Source: Asaia bogorensis
GTDB taxonomy: Bacteria; Pseudomonadota; Alphaproteobacteria; Acetobacterales; Acetobacteraceae
NCBI GenBank assembly: GCA_945869965.1
Contig: CAMBRC010000027.1
Span: 1-46,553 of the forward strand
Direction: 5' to 3'
Length of the DNA stretch: 46,553 bases
The notes beneath the pieces are model-generated. The model was not told the origin of the DNA. It did no database searches and saw nothing but the letters and a program-made list of their open reading frames with translations. Positions 26,763 to 34,972 of this stretch are shown here, one piece after another. The stretch's first letter is position 1; every line of letters begins with the position of its first letter. A program made the position numbers and the translations under genes.

Positions 26763-27577
26763 CTCCGGCTCCTCGACTGCGGATCAAGAATATCGCGCAG
26801 CCCGTCGCCCAGCAGGTTCAGCCCCAGCACGGTCAGGAAGATCGCCATGCCCGGGAACAGGCTCAGCCACGGCGCCGTGGTGATGGTCTCTCGTGCGTCA
26901 GACAGCATCGAGCCCCAGGATGGCGAGGGTGGCCGCACCCCAAGCCCGAGGAACGACAAGGCTGCCTCGGCCAGGATCGTCCCGCCCATCCCAAGCGTGG
27001 CGATGACGATGATCGGCCCCAGCGTGTTCGGCAGGATTTGCGTGAACATGATGCGGATATCGCCATAGCCCAGCACGCGGGCCGCCTGGACATAGCCCTG
27101 GCTTTTCACCGCCAGCGCCTGCGCCCGGCTGATCCGGCACGTGTAGGACCAGTTGGTCAGCCCGAGCGCGATCAGCAGCGAGGTCAGCCCCGGCCCAAGG
27201 ATCGCCATGATGGCGAGGGCAAAGATCAGCGACGGGATCGCCAGCATCAGGTTGGTCAGCCCGTTGACGAAATCATCCCACCAGCCGCCCCAGTACCCCG
27301 CCGTCACCCCCAGCGCCGTGCCGATAAAAGTGTTGATCAACTGCGACACCACCCCCACGGTGAGCGATATCTGCGCCCCGTACATGACGCGGCTCCAGAT
27401 ATCGCGGCCCTGCTGGTCGGTGCCGAACCAGAACTCGCGCCCGGGCGGCAGTTCCGCGTTCATCAGGTTGGCGTCCATGATCGGGTCGGTATGCGCGAGC
27501 CATGGCCCGAACACCCCCACTACCAGGGCGAGCCCGCAGAGCGTGCCGCCGATTGCCAGATTGGCCCTGATCTTCAT
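26759..27577 (-). CDS. ABC importer permease, DppC type (importer 2)
   Basis: An inner-membrane permease of 272 residues, MKIRANLAIGGTLCGLAL onward. It has the DppC layout: one N-terminal helix, a short periplasmic segment with FWFGTDQQGRDIWSRVMYG, and five helices. The EAA loop is AARVLGYGDIRIMFTQILPN, and LSFLGLGVRPPSPSWG and LNLLGDGLRDILDP follow. Unlike its counterpart in importer 1 it has no long insertion, so the two importers belong to different sub-branches. The ATG at 27577 shares one base with the upstream TGA (TGATG); a GTG at 27580 would add one residue. Confidence 0.9.
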   Translation of the reverse strand: MKIRANLAIGGTLCGLALVVGVFGPWLAHTDPIMDANLMNAELPPGREFWFGTDQQGRDIWSRVMYGAQISLTVGVVSQLINTFIGTALGVTAGYWGGWWDDFVNGLTNLMLAIPSLIFALAIMAILGPGLTSLLIALGLTNWSYTCRISRAQALAVKSQGYVQAARVLGYGDIRIMFTQILPNTLGPIIVIATLGMGGTILAEAALSFLGLGVRPPSPSWGSMLSDARETITTAPWLSLFPGMAIFLTVLGLNLLGDGLRDILDPQSRSRR

Positions 27578-28509
27578 CACGTGTACCGAATGCGCGGATC
27601 GATAATCTTGTAGGCGATATCGACCGAGGTGTTGATCACCAGGAAGAACAGGGTGATCACCAGGATGCAGCCCTGGACCGCCGGAATGTCGCGCTGAAAC
27701 ACGCTATCGACCAGCAGCGAGCCGATGCCTGGCCAGGCGAACAGTTTTTCCACCACCACGCCCTGGCCCAGCAGCGAGCCGAATTGCAGGCCGATCGTGG
27801 TCAGCACCAACACCAGCGCATTGCGCAGCACGTGCCACACCACGACGCGATACTCGTTCATGCCCTTGGATCGCGCCGTGCGGACAAAGTCGGCGTTCAT
27901 GATGTCGAGCACCGCCGCCCGCGTGGTCCGTGCCAGCAGCGCCATCGGGCTGACGCCCAAGGCGATCGCCGGCAAGGTCAGGTGGTACCAGCCGCCCTCG
28001 CCGTAGCCGAAACTAGGGAACCAGCCCAGCGTCAAGGCGAACAAGTACATCAACAGGATGCCAAGCCAGAATTTCGGCAGCGACAGGCCAGAGACGGCGA
28101 TGATCATCAGGCCGAGATCGACCATGCTGCCGGGCCGCAAGGCGGCGACGAAACCCAGCGGCAGGCCGATGGCGATGGCGAACCCCATCGCCGCCATGGT
28201 CAACATCAGCGACGGCCACAGCCGGGCCGCGATCATATCCGCCACCGGCTGGCGCGAGCGGAACGAGATGCCGAGATCAAGCGTCGCCAACTGGCTGACG
28301 TAATGACCGAAGCGGACATGCAGCGGATCGTCGAGCCCGAGCTCCAGGCGCATGCGCGCCACCACCGCCATGTCCAGCCCCAAGCCTTCGTCCTGCTGCC
28401 CGGTGGCGAAGCTGCCGGGAATGACGCTGAACAGCACGAAGATCAGCAACGCGATGGCCGCCAGCATCGGCACCATCTGCAACAGCCGTCGAACAACAAA
28501 CCCGAACAT
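27577..28509 (-). CDS. ABC importer permease, DppB type (importer 2)
   Basis: A 310-residue inner-membrane permease starting MFGFVVRRLLQMVPML, the standard DppB opening. It has a periplasmic loop (ELGLDDPLHVRFGHYVSQL, LDLGISFRS), then five more helices. The EAA loop is ARSKGMNEYRVVVWHVLRNA, and the C-terminus is IIDPRIRYT. Family length is about 305-340. It follows the substrate-binding protein gene after a 97-base gap containing a single copy of the AT-rich palindrome. Confidence 0.92.
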   Translation of the reverse strand: MFGFVVRRLLQMVPMLAAIALLIFVLFSVIPGSFATGQQDEGLGLDMAVVARMRLELGLDDPLHVRFGHYVSQLATLDLGISFRSRQPVADMIAARLWPSLMLTMAAMGFAIAIGLPLGFVAALRPGSMVDLGLMIIAVSGLSLPKFWLGILLMYLFALTLGWFPSFGYGEGGWYHLTLPAIALGVSPMALLARTTRAAVLDIMNADFVRTARSKGMNEYRVVVWHVLRNALVLVLTTIGLQFGSLLGQGVVVEKLFAWPGIGSLLVDSVFQRDIPAVQGCILVITLFFLVINTSVDIAYKIIDPRIRYT

Positions 28510-28541
28510 GTGGTCCCCTAGTAAAGCGAGGCGCGCGGAGG

Positions 28542-28574
28542 ATAAAAGTTTTTGCTTCTTTTTTCAAAAAGAAG
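28542..28574. repeat. Single AT-rich palindrome (site 5)
   Basis: ATAAAAGTTTTTG is followed by CTTCTTTTTTCAAAAAGAAG, a reverse-orientation copy with a shortened loop. No partner copy is visible nearby. It lies between the substrate-binding protein gene and permease B of importer 2, the same operon position as the pair at 6543-6679. Confidence 0.8.
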
Positions 28575-28606
28575 CGCTTGTTCTCTTATCCTCCAGGCAC
28601 GCGGGA

Positions 28607-30217
28607 TCACTTCGCCGGCGATGTGGCGTCGACCCAGATGAACTCGGGGTACTGGTGGACCAGCTCGGTCGGGTTGCCGAGCAGGCCGTGCACCCAAGGC
28701 TGATAGGCCAGGGCCGCCTTGTTGTAGTTGAAGAACCACACCGGGGCGGCGTCATACAGATGGGCGTTGGCCTGCTTGAGCAGGGCCAGCTTGCGGGCGG
28801 GGTCGTCGGTCGTGCCGGCCTCGTCCAGCAGCTTGTCGTAGTCGGCATTCTTGTAGCCGGTCACGTTGCACGAGGTGCGCGGGGTGGCCGAGTGGTAGCA
28901 GCGCAGAACCTGCAGCGGATCCGGCCCGGTCTGGCTGGAGCCGATATAGGCCTGGAACTCGCCCTTCAGCGCGAGGTCGGTCAGCACGGCGACTTCGACC
29001 ACCTTGGTTTTCACCTTGATGCCGACCTGCGCCAGCATCGGGATCACCGCCTCGACGATCGGCAGGCCCCAGCTTTCGTTCTGGCTGGTCGTCCACTCGA
29101 ACTCGAAGCCGTTCGGCAGGCCGGCCTCGGCGAGCAGGGCCCTGGCTTTGGCGGGGTCAAAGGCGTACGGCGCCATGTCCTTGTCGAAGCCAGGCACGGT
29201 GATCGGCAGCCAGGAGGTGGCCACGTAGGCCTTGTTGCGGGCCAGCCGCTCGACAATGAGCTTGGTGTTGATGGCGTGGTTGATCGCCTGGCGCACGCGC
29301 TTGTCGTCGAAGGGCTTCACGCCGTGGTGCATGGTCATCGAGCGGGTGAACACCTCGGCGACTTCGAGGATGTTCTTCTTCAGGTTGGCATCGGCGTTGT
29401 AGGCCACGTACTGCACGGGACCGAGGATCGAGGTGTCGACTTCCTTGTTGCGGAAGGCGATGTCGCGGGCCGAAGCCTCGGCCATGATCGGGAATTCGAC
29501 CCGGTCCAGGTACGGCAGGCCGGGCTTGTAGAACTTGTCGAAGCGCTCGGCGACCAGGCGGGAGCCCGGGATGTGCTCCTTGAACTTGAACGGGCCGAGA
29601 CCCACCGGGCTGGTAGCCCAGCTTGGCTTTGCCACTTCTTCCTGCGGCAAGATCGAGGTGGTCATGTTGTAGAACAGGAAGCCGGGCTCGACCTTCTGGG
29701 TGAAGGTGATCTCGACGGTGGCATCGTCGATCTGCTTGATGCCGGCGATGGTCTGGGCCTCGCCCTTCTCCTTCTCCACGGCGCCCTTGATCAGGCGGAC
29801 CCAGCGGGCGCCGACGAAGCCCTTGCCGGATTCCATCAGGCGATTGAAGCTCCAGACCACGTCATCGGCGACCATCTTGCGACCGTTGTGGAAGAAGGCG
29901 TCGGTGCGCAGCTTGAAGGTCCAGACGGTGCCGCCGGCCGAGGGGGTGGCGGCGGTGGCGAGTTCCAGCGCCGGCTCACCCTTGGCGCTGTCCCAGATGT
30001 ACAGCGTGCGGTGCAGGGTCATGTGGACCTGGCCGTCTTGCGATCGGCCGGACATGTGGGGGTCGAGGTTGCCGAAGGAAGAGGCGTAGGGGGCGGTCAT
30101 GCGGACCACGCCGCCGCGGCGCGGGGTTGTCCCCTGGGCTTCGGCGGCGGGCGCCAGGGCGGCGATCAGCCCGGCGGTGGCCATGGCGATGCCGGAGAGC
30201 AAAGCAAGACGTTTCAT
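28607..30217 (-). CDS. ABC importer substrate-binding protein, family 5 (importer 2)
   Basis: A 536-residue periplasmic solute-binding protein with a Sec-type signal (MKRLALLSGIAMATAGL, cleavage near AEAQG). The SBP_bac_5 fold is seen in RGGVVRM, NLDPHMSGRS, FKLRTDAFFHNGRKMVADDV (first part), VWSFNRLM, GLGPFKFKEH, RQAINHAINTKLIVERL and GPDPLQVLRCYHS. Length is typical of DppA. The ATG at 30217 is chosen because the signal peptide begins there and a GGAAGCACC site precedes it. It is the first gene of importer 2, whose order is SBP, B, C, D, F. The ligand (peptide, nickel or sugar) is not evident. Confidence 0.92.
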   Translation of the reverse strand: MKRLALLSGIAMATAGLIAALAPAAEAQGTTPRRGGVVRMTAPYASSFGNLDPHMSGRSQDGQVHMTLHRTLYIWDSAKGEPALELATAATPSAGGTVWTFKLRTDAFFHNGRKMVADDVVWSFNRLMESGKGFVGARWVRLIKGAVEKEKGEAQTIAGIKQIDDATVEITFTQKVEPGFLFYNMTTSILPQEEVAKPSWATSPVGLGPFKFKEHIPGSRLVAERFDKFYKPGLPYLDRVEFPIMAEASARDIAFRNKEVDTSILGPVQYVAYNADANLKKNILEVAEVFTRSMTMHHGVKPFDDKRVRQAINHAINTKLIVERLARNKAYVATSWLPITVPGFDKDMAPYAFDPAKARALLAEAGLPNGFEFEWTTSQNESWGLPIVEAVIPMLAQVGIKVKTKVVEVAVLTDLALKGEFQAYIGSSQTGPDPLQVLRCYHSATPRTSCNVTGYKNADYDKLLDEAGTTDDPARKLALLKQANAHLYDAAPVWFFNYNKAALAYQPWVHGLLGNPTELVHQYPEFIWVDATSPAK

Positions 30218-30282
30218 GGTGCTTCCCTGTCGGTACGATGTTGGAGGCATACCAACACCGCATCGCGGGGATGCGCAAGGGG

Positions 30283-30747
30283 TCAGCGGTCCAGCGGCAC
30301 CGCGGTGACGCTGTTGAAGGCCGAGCCGTCGGTGCCGAGGGTGAGGGTGGACCAGACGAGGTAGACCAGGACGCGCTTCTCGCGGTCGAACAGGCGGCTG
30401 ACGCGGATTTCCTTGAAGAAGAAGCTGGCTTTTTCATCGAAGACGACTTCGTTGTCCGGTACTTCGCCTTTCAGGATGACGGCGCCGGTGGCGCGGCAGG
30501 CGATGGAGAAGCGGTTGGGGTCGGTGGCCAGGCCGAGGGTGCCCTTCACGCCGCCGGTCTCGGCGCGGGAGAGGTAGCAGGAGACGCCGTCGACGCGAGG
30601 GTCGTCGTAGCGGTCGACGACGATGCGGTCGTTGCGGCCGAGCAGGCGGAAGGTGGTCGAGACGGTGCCGATGCGGGTGGAGTCCTCGGCCAGCGCCGGG
30701 CCGGTTGCGAGAAGCACGGTCAGCAGTGCGAGAACGAGGCGCATCAT
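30283..30747 (-). CDS. CreA-family periplasmic protein
   Basis: A 154-residue protein with a signal peptide (MMRLVLALLTVLLATGPALA), then IGTVSTTFRLLGRNDRIVVDR. The pattern D-P-x-V-x-G-V-x-CYLSRAETGG, SIACRA and FKEIRVSRLFDREKRVLVYL is the CreA family, a conserved periplasmic protein of unclear role. Two Cys residues (CYLS and ACRA) could form a disulphide. The start at 30747 overlaps the rppH stop (ATGATG context); the next ATG at 30744 differs by one residue. It is probably co-transcribed with rppH. Confidence 0.85.
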   Translation of the reverse strand: MMRLVLALLTVLLATGPALAEDSTRIGTVSTTFRLLGRNDRIVVDRYDDPRVDGVSCYLSRAETGGVKGTLGLATDPNRFSIACRATGAVILKGEVPDNEVVFDEKASFFFKEIRVSRLFDREKRVLVYLVWSTLTLGTDGSAFNSVTAVPLDR

Positions 30748-31247
30748 TCCTCCACCGGGGTTGCGTAGCGGGCGAAATCGCGCGCCAGTGCGACATAGAT
30801 GGCGTGCTTGAACGGGACTGCCAGGGCGGGCAGAGATTCGAGCGGTACCCATTGCCAGGCGTCGAATTCGGGGTCGGGGTCGAGGTCCAGGCGGATGTCG
30901 GAGTCGTGGCCGGTGAAGCGCAGGGCGAACCAGCGCTGGCGCTGGCCGCGGTATTGGCCGCCCAGGGCGACGCCAAGCAGTTCGGCGGGGAGGTCGTAGG
31001 TGAACCAGTCCGGGTGCTCGCCGATGACGTGGGCCGCGCCAGTGCCGATTTCCTCGGCCAGCTCGCGCAGGACGGCGGTGCGCGGGTCCTCGGTTTCGTC
31101 GATGCCGCCCTGGGGCAGTTGCCAGCCGCCGGGGGCGCCCTCGGCGTTGGGCAGGTCGGCGCGGCGGGCGACCAGGACGCGGCCGGTGCGGTCGAACAGG
31201 ACGGCGCCGACATTGGGGCGGTAGGGCAGGGTGCTCGGGTCGGTCAT
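30744..31247 (-). CDS. rppH: RNA pyrophosphohydrolase (Nudix)
   Basis: A 167-residue Nudix hydrolase that removes pyrophosphate from the 5' end of RNAs or hydrolyses dinucleoside polyphosphates. It starts MTDPSTLPYRPNVGAVLFD. The Nudix box is complete: GGIDETEDPRTAVLRELAEE followed by IG, with the RE and EE metal-binding residues. The adjacent GGWQLPQGG and W-F-A-L-x-F and the C-terminal FKHAIYVALARDFA are typical of RppH/InvA-type proteins. The start at 31247 is the first Met in front of the family N-terminus; the long frame upstream is a shadow of the Pro/Arg-rich gene. Confidence 0.92.
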   Translation of the reverse strand: MTDPSTLPYRPNVGAVLFDRTGRVLVARRADLPNAEGAPGGWQLPQGGIDETEDPRTAVLRELAEEIGTGAAHVIGEHPDWFTYDLPAELLGVALGGQYRGQRQRWFALRFTGHDSDIRLDLDPDPEFDAWQWVPLESLPALAVPFKHAIYVALARDFARYATPVEE

Positions 31248-31297
31248 ATGCGGAGTGTAGGCTGGGACGGTGCGGGCGGGCAGGGGATTATTAATTT

Positions 31298-31771
31298 TTA
31301 TATCGTAACAAAATGGCTGTGACTGGGCGAGCGCGGAAAACCCGGGTTTTGCCCGGTGCGTCGACATCGGGCGGGGTGGGGTGCGGCTGCTGGGGGCGCG
31401 GATGATGTGCCGCGGGGGTTGGCGGGGGCGGCGCGATGGGTGATTGCGCGGCGAGCCCGAGCGGGGGGCTGGATCGAGTCGGGGGCTTGGCGGGCGGACG
31501 GGCGCCGGGCGTGGCTGTGCCGGGTGCCGGAGCGCGCTACCGGGGTAGGACGCGCGGCTGCTTCGCGGGGTTCGCGAGGTTGGGGGGCGGGGAGTTGGCC
31601 GGCCTGCCAGAGCAGGAGGATCTGTTCCAGGCGGCCGAAAATGCGGGCGAAGATCGCCGCGATGACGGCCTGGATGGGCGCCGGCAAGAAGACACACTTT
31701 TCCCGTGGTGCCTGCACCGTGTGGCGCAGGCCGGCGAGGGCGTCGCCCAGGGAGGGTGTTTGGTTCTCCAT
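31298..31771 (-). CDS. Pro/Arg-rich lineage-specific protein, paralogue 2
   Basis: A 157-residue protein with no recognised domain. Its N-terminal 60 residues (MENQTPSLGDALAGLRHTV onward, then APREKCVFLPAPI, FARIFGRLEQILLLWQAGQL) align closely with the gene at 1212-1700. The remaining 95 residues are Pro/Ala/Arg-rich and presumably disordered. The stop (TAA) is in an AT-rich patch, GTTACGATATAAAAATTAAT on the minus strand, which is unusual for this genome. Conservation of the first part across two distant loci supports translation. The gene sits between yibQ-like and rppH, interrupting an otherwise housekeeping series. Function unknown. Confidence 0.6.
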   Translation of the reverse strand: MENQTPSLGDALAGLRHTVQAPREKCVFLPAPIQAVIAAIFARIFGRLEQILLLWQAGQLPAPQPREPREAAARPTPVARSGTRHSHARRPSARQAPDSIQPPARARRAITHRAAPANPRGTSSAPPAAAPHPARCRRTGQNPGFPRSPSHSHFVTI

Positions 31772-31776
31772 GGGAT

Positions 31777-31796
31777 GGATAATAACTAACAGATAT
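31777..31796 (-). promoter_or_regulatory. AT-rich TTAGTTA motif before Pro/Arg-rich paralogue 2
   Basis: On the minus strand ATATCTGTTAGTTATTATCC lies directly upstream of the ATG at 31771. The GTTAGTTA core is at the same spacing as in front of paralogue 1. It could be a promoter -10 region or a border motif of the unit. Confidence 0.4.
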
Positions 31797-31857
31797 TAGA
31801 AGAACAAGAGAAAAATTGCATGAGGGGGGGATTTTTTTGGTGGCGCTGAGGGAGGAA

Positions 31858-32090
31858 GATTCTTCTTTCTGTGAACAAAAAGAAGCAAAAAAACTTTATT
31901 CGATGGCGTGTTCCGCGAAGTTCGGGGTGGAAAGGTGTGGGCCCTTCGCTGCGCACAGGATGATGAAAGAGGGGGAGCCAGCAAGGCAGAGCCCCCCTCC
32001 GGCTCCCCCCGCCCAAGCGCGAGGGGAGAGAAGGTTTTTTTTTGTGAATGAAGTTTTTTTGCTTCTTTTTGTTCACAAAAAGAAGATTCT
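31858..32090. repeat. Inverted pair of AT-rich palindromes with long spacer (site 6)
   Basis: The forward copy at 31858-31900 and reverse copy at 32051-32090 carry arms CTTCTTTCT or CTTCTTTTT and AAAAAGAAG around GTGAAC or GTTCAC. The spacer is about 150 bases, the longest in the window, and includes a GC-rich inverted segment (GGGGGAGCC with GGCTCCCCCC). This fills the gene-free stretch 31797-32098 between the yibQ-like gene and paralogue 2; nothing coding is supported there. Confidence 0.85.
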
Positions 32091-32098
32091 TTCTTGTT

Positions 32099-33283
32099 CT
32101 AGGGAACGACCAGCGCACTGACCGGGACCAGGACAACGCCCCGTTGGGCCAGCAGGGCGGTCCAGGCGGCGAGGCGTTCGACGGCGACCGGGGTTGGGGC
32201 GGAGACCAGGCCGATTGCGGTGCCGCGATCGCGGGCGAGTTGTTCCAGGCGTTCGAGCTTGGCTTCGATTTCGGTGCGCACGCCGGGCTCGTCCACGATC
32301 AGGTCGATGGCGCGGCGGGGGGCGGCTGGTGTCGTGGGGGGGAGTTTGCCGTCCGGGCGGGGGTCGATGTAGAGCAGGCCGCGTTGGGCCAGTTCTTCCA
32401 GGAGTTGGGCCATTTGGCCGCTGGCGGCGAAGCGTTCGCCGCGCAGGCTGCCCAGCGCGCCGGTGGCGCCGACGGGGCCGCCGAGGCGCGAGAGGGTCCA
32501 GCGCAGGGCGGCGGCGTTGCGGTCGGCGGTGGCGCCGGTCAGCAGGGCGCGGTCGCCGGGGTCGTCGAGCGGATAGCCGCGCGGCTCCATCGGGATGGCG
32601 ATCAGCAGTTCGTGGCCGGTCTGGCGGGCGCGCTCGATTTGGCCGCGTGGTTGTGGGGGACGCAGGGCGTAGGGCGAGACGGCGAGGGATATGGCGGCGG
32701 GCAGGACGCGCAGGGCTTCCTCGCTGTCGGCTTCGCGCATGGCGAAGTCGGCCAGCAGGATGGCGACGCGGGGGCGGGCGTCGGCGGGCGGGCTGCCGGC
32801 GGCGTAGGCGCGCATGGGGGCCAGGCCGCCGGCGATGCGGGGCAGGAAGCTGTTGTCGCCGAGGCCGGAGGGTTCCTGCAGGGCTGGATCGGGCGGCGGG
32901 ATGGCGGCGCCGGGGGCGCGCGGGCCGGGCACGATGCGGGCGGTGACCGGGGGGGGGCCGGTGGGGCCGTGGACGGGTGGCAAGGCGGTTGGGGCGGGAG
33001 CCGGGCCAGGGGTTGGGGCGGCGGCCGGGGCGGGCGGCGGCGCGGGTGTGGGGGACGCGAATGTGGGGGATGGGGGCGCGGGGGAACCGGGGCTGGCGGA
33101 GGCGGATGTGGCGGAAGCGGGCGGGGTGGGTGGGGGTGCGGGGGAGGTGGCGATGGGCGAAGGCGGGGCGCCGAGCAGCTGCAGGGCTGCGCCGCCGGCC
33201 AGCAGCAGGAGCAGGATGGCCGCCCAGAAATATCCCAAGGCGCGCAGCGCGCCGCGGCCCGGGGCTGCGTCGTCGTCGGTCAC
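32099..33283 (-). CDS. YibQ-like divergent polysaccharide deacetylase family protein
   Basis: A 394-residue protein with an N-terminal membrane anchor (about residues 16-36, YFWAAILLLLLAGGAAL). A long Pro/Ala/Thr-rich linker (about 38-125) leads to a C-terminal domain of the divergent polysaccharide deacetylase type (YibQ, Polysacc_deac_2). Landmarks are RVAILLADFAMREADSEEAL, LPAAISLAVSPYA, LLIAIPMEPRGYP and GATGALGSLRGERFAASGQM (partly). The family works at the cell envelope with EnvC-like and CtpA proteins, which lie just upstream here. Metal ligands of true deacetylases are not obvious. The start is GTG at 33283, 34 bases after ctpA. Confidence 0.85.
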   Translation of the reverse strand: MTDDDAAPGRGALRALGYFWAAILLLLLAGGAALQLLGAPPSPIATSPAPPPTPPASATSASASPGSPAPPSPTFASPTPAPPPAPAAAPTPGPAPAPTALPPVHGPTGPPPVTARIVPGPRAPGAAIPPPDPALQEPSGLGDNSFLPRIAGGLAPMRAYAAGSPPADARPRVAILLADFAMREADSEEALRVLPAAISLAVSPYALRPPQPRGQIERARQTGHELLIAIPMEPRGYPLDDPGDRALLTGATADRNAAALRWTLSRLGGPVGATGALGSLRGERFAASGQMAQLLEELAQRGLLYIDPRPDGKLPPTTPAAPRRAIDLIVDEPGVRTEIEAKLERLEQLARDRGTAIGLVSAPTPVAVERLAAWTALLAQRGVVLVPVSALVVP

Positions 33284-33317
33284 GCGCGTCGACTTGCGGC
33301 CAGGCTGGCGGGTTCGC

Positions 33318-34706
33318 TCAGCGCGACGCGCGCCGGGCGGGTTGCGGCATGGCGCGCAGCAGGGTCAGGCCCTGTTGCAGCTGGTAGTCGGTTTCCGGCT
33401 TGAGGGGGTCGAAGGCCGGCTGGTTTTCCGGCGGCAGCTTGACGATGTCCTTGGCGATGGCGGGCAGGTCGTTGCGCGGCGGCGCGATGTTTTGCGCGGC
33501 CGCGCCGGAATTCTTCAGGGTGCGGTTCAGGTCGGCCTCACGCGCCGGGCCGAAGCGGGCGGTTTCCTCGCGGGTGGCGGCGACCTCGACGTCCGGGGTG
33601 ATGCCGAGCCCCTGGATCGAGCGGCCGGAGGGGGTGTAGTAGCGCGCGGTGGTCAGGCGCATGCCGCCATTGCCGGGCAGCGGCGAGACGGTCTGGACGC
33701 TGCCTTTGCCGAAGCTGCGGGTGCCCAGGATGATGGCGCGGCGGTGGTCTTGCAGGGCGCCGGCGACGATTTCGCTGGCCGAGGCCGAGCCGCCATTGAT
33801 CAGCACGACGACCGGCAGGCCGCCGGTCATGTCGCCGGCCTTGGCGTTCCAGCGCTGGGTGTCCTCGGCGTGGCGGCCGCGGGTGGAGACGATCTCGCCG
33901 CGGTCGAGGAAGTCGTCGGAGACCGAGATCGATTCGGGCAGCAGGCCGCCGGGGTTGTTGCGCAGGTCGAGGATGACGCCGCGCAGCTTGTCGCCGGATT
34001 GCGCCTTGAGGTCGTTGAAGGCCTTTCGCATCGAGGTTTCGGTCTGTTCGCTGAAGCTGGAGATGCGGATATAGGCGATGTCGTCGCCCTCCATGCGCGA
34101 GCGGACGACGCGCAGCTTGATGACCTCGCGCACCAAGGCGATGTCGAGTGGCTTCTCGGTGCCTTCGCGGCGCACGGTGATGACGATGCGGGTGTTCGGC
34201 GCGCCGCGCATTTTTTCGACCGCGTCGTTCAGGCTCATGCCCTGGACGGTTTGACCGTCGAGTGCGGTGATCAGGTCGCCGGCCTTGACGCCGGCGCGCA
34301 TGGCGGGGGTGTCGTCGATCGGGGAGATGACCTTGATGTAGCCGTTTTCCTGGGTGACCTCGATGCCGAGGCCGCCGAATTCGCCGCGGGTCTGGACCTG
34401 CATGTCGCGGAAGGATTTTGCGTTCATGTAGGAGCTGTGCGGGTCGAGCCCGGTCAGCATGCCGTTGATGGCGTTTTCGATCAGGTCGCGATCGTTGGCC
34501 GGCTCGACGTATTCGGCGCGGACGCGCTCGAACACTTCGGCGAAGAGGTTGAGCAGGCGGTAGGTTTCGGCGCGGGTGCTGTCCTGGGCGAAGGCCTGGG
34601 GCAGCAGGCTGATGCCGAAGCGGCGTTGCAACTGGTCGGAGACCGGGCCGATCGCGATGCCGGCGGCGAAGGCGGCGCTCAGCAGAAGGCCTGCACGAAG
34701 CTTCAT
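33318..34706 (-). CDS. ctpA: Carboxy-terminal processing protease, S41 family
   Basis: A 462-residue periplasmic serine protease that trims envelope proteins. An N-terminal signal/anchor (LRAGLLLSAAFAAGIAIG) is followed by an N-terminal helical region (RLLNLFAEVFERVRAEYVE). A PDZ domain follows (GLGIEVTQENGYIKVISPI, then AGVKAGDLITALDGQ). The S41 core has the catalytic Ser in GGSASASEIVAGAL and the Lys in GTRSFGKGSVQT. Length and motifs are complete. ATG 34706 has AAGGATATCC just ahead. It belongs with envC upstream and the yibQ-like gene downstream. Confidence 0.95.
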   Translation of the reverse strand: MKLRAGLLLSAAFAAGIAIGPVSDQLQRRFGISLLPQAFAQDSTRAETYRLLNLFAEVFERVRAEYVEPANDRDLIENAINGMLTGLDPHSSYMNAKSFRDMQVQTRGEFGGLGIEVTQENGYIKVISPIDDTPAMRAGVKAGDLITALDGQTVQGMSLNDAVEKMRGAPNTRIVITVRREGTEKPLDIALVREVIKLRVVRSRMEGDDIAYIRISSFSEQTETSMRKAFNDLKAQSGDKLRGVILDLRNNPGGLLPESISVSDDFLDRGEIVSTRGRHAEDTQRWNAKAGDMTGGLPVVVLINGGSASASEIVAGALQDHRRAIILGTRSFGKGSVQTVSPLPGNGGMRLTTARYYTPSGRSIQGLGITPDVEVAATREETARFGPAREADLNRTLKNSGAAAQNIAPPRNDLPAIAKDIVKLPPENQPAFDPLKPETDYQLQQGLTLLRAMPQPARRASR

Positions 34707-34817
34707 GACGGATATCCTTTGGCGGCGCGGGGCAGGCTTGGTTCGCGACGTGGTCTGGTCCCTAGGGTATCCCAGAGACGGGCGGGATCAAACGGTTTCA
34801 TGATGAGGTAGGAAGGG

Positions 34818-34948
34818 TCTTCTTTTTGTGAACAAAAAGAAGCAAAAAAACTTTATCCGATTGGCGTGGGGCGAAAAGCCCGGCGCCGGGTTGGTGGGCG
34901 AATGAATGAAGTTTTTTTGCTTCTTTTTGTTCACAAAAAGAAGATTCT
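34818..34948. repeat. Inverted pair of AT-rich palindromes (site 7)
   Basis: The forward copy at 34818-34855 and the reverse copy at 34909-34948 both have arms CTTCTTTTT and AAAAAGAAG with a GTGAAC or GTTCAC centre and A7 or T7 tracts facing the spacer. The spacer is about 53 bases and begins TATCCGATTGGCG. The pair lies between envC and ctpA, both read on the minus strand. Confidence 0.85.
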
Positions 34949-34972
34949 TGATGCCGCTTGCCTTCCATGCGG

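Noticed and set aside
6543-34948. CRISPR array
   Set aside because: The repeats are dispersed between genes, occur in both orientations, and lack regular spacers or cas genes.
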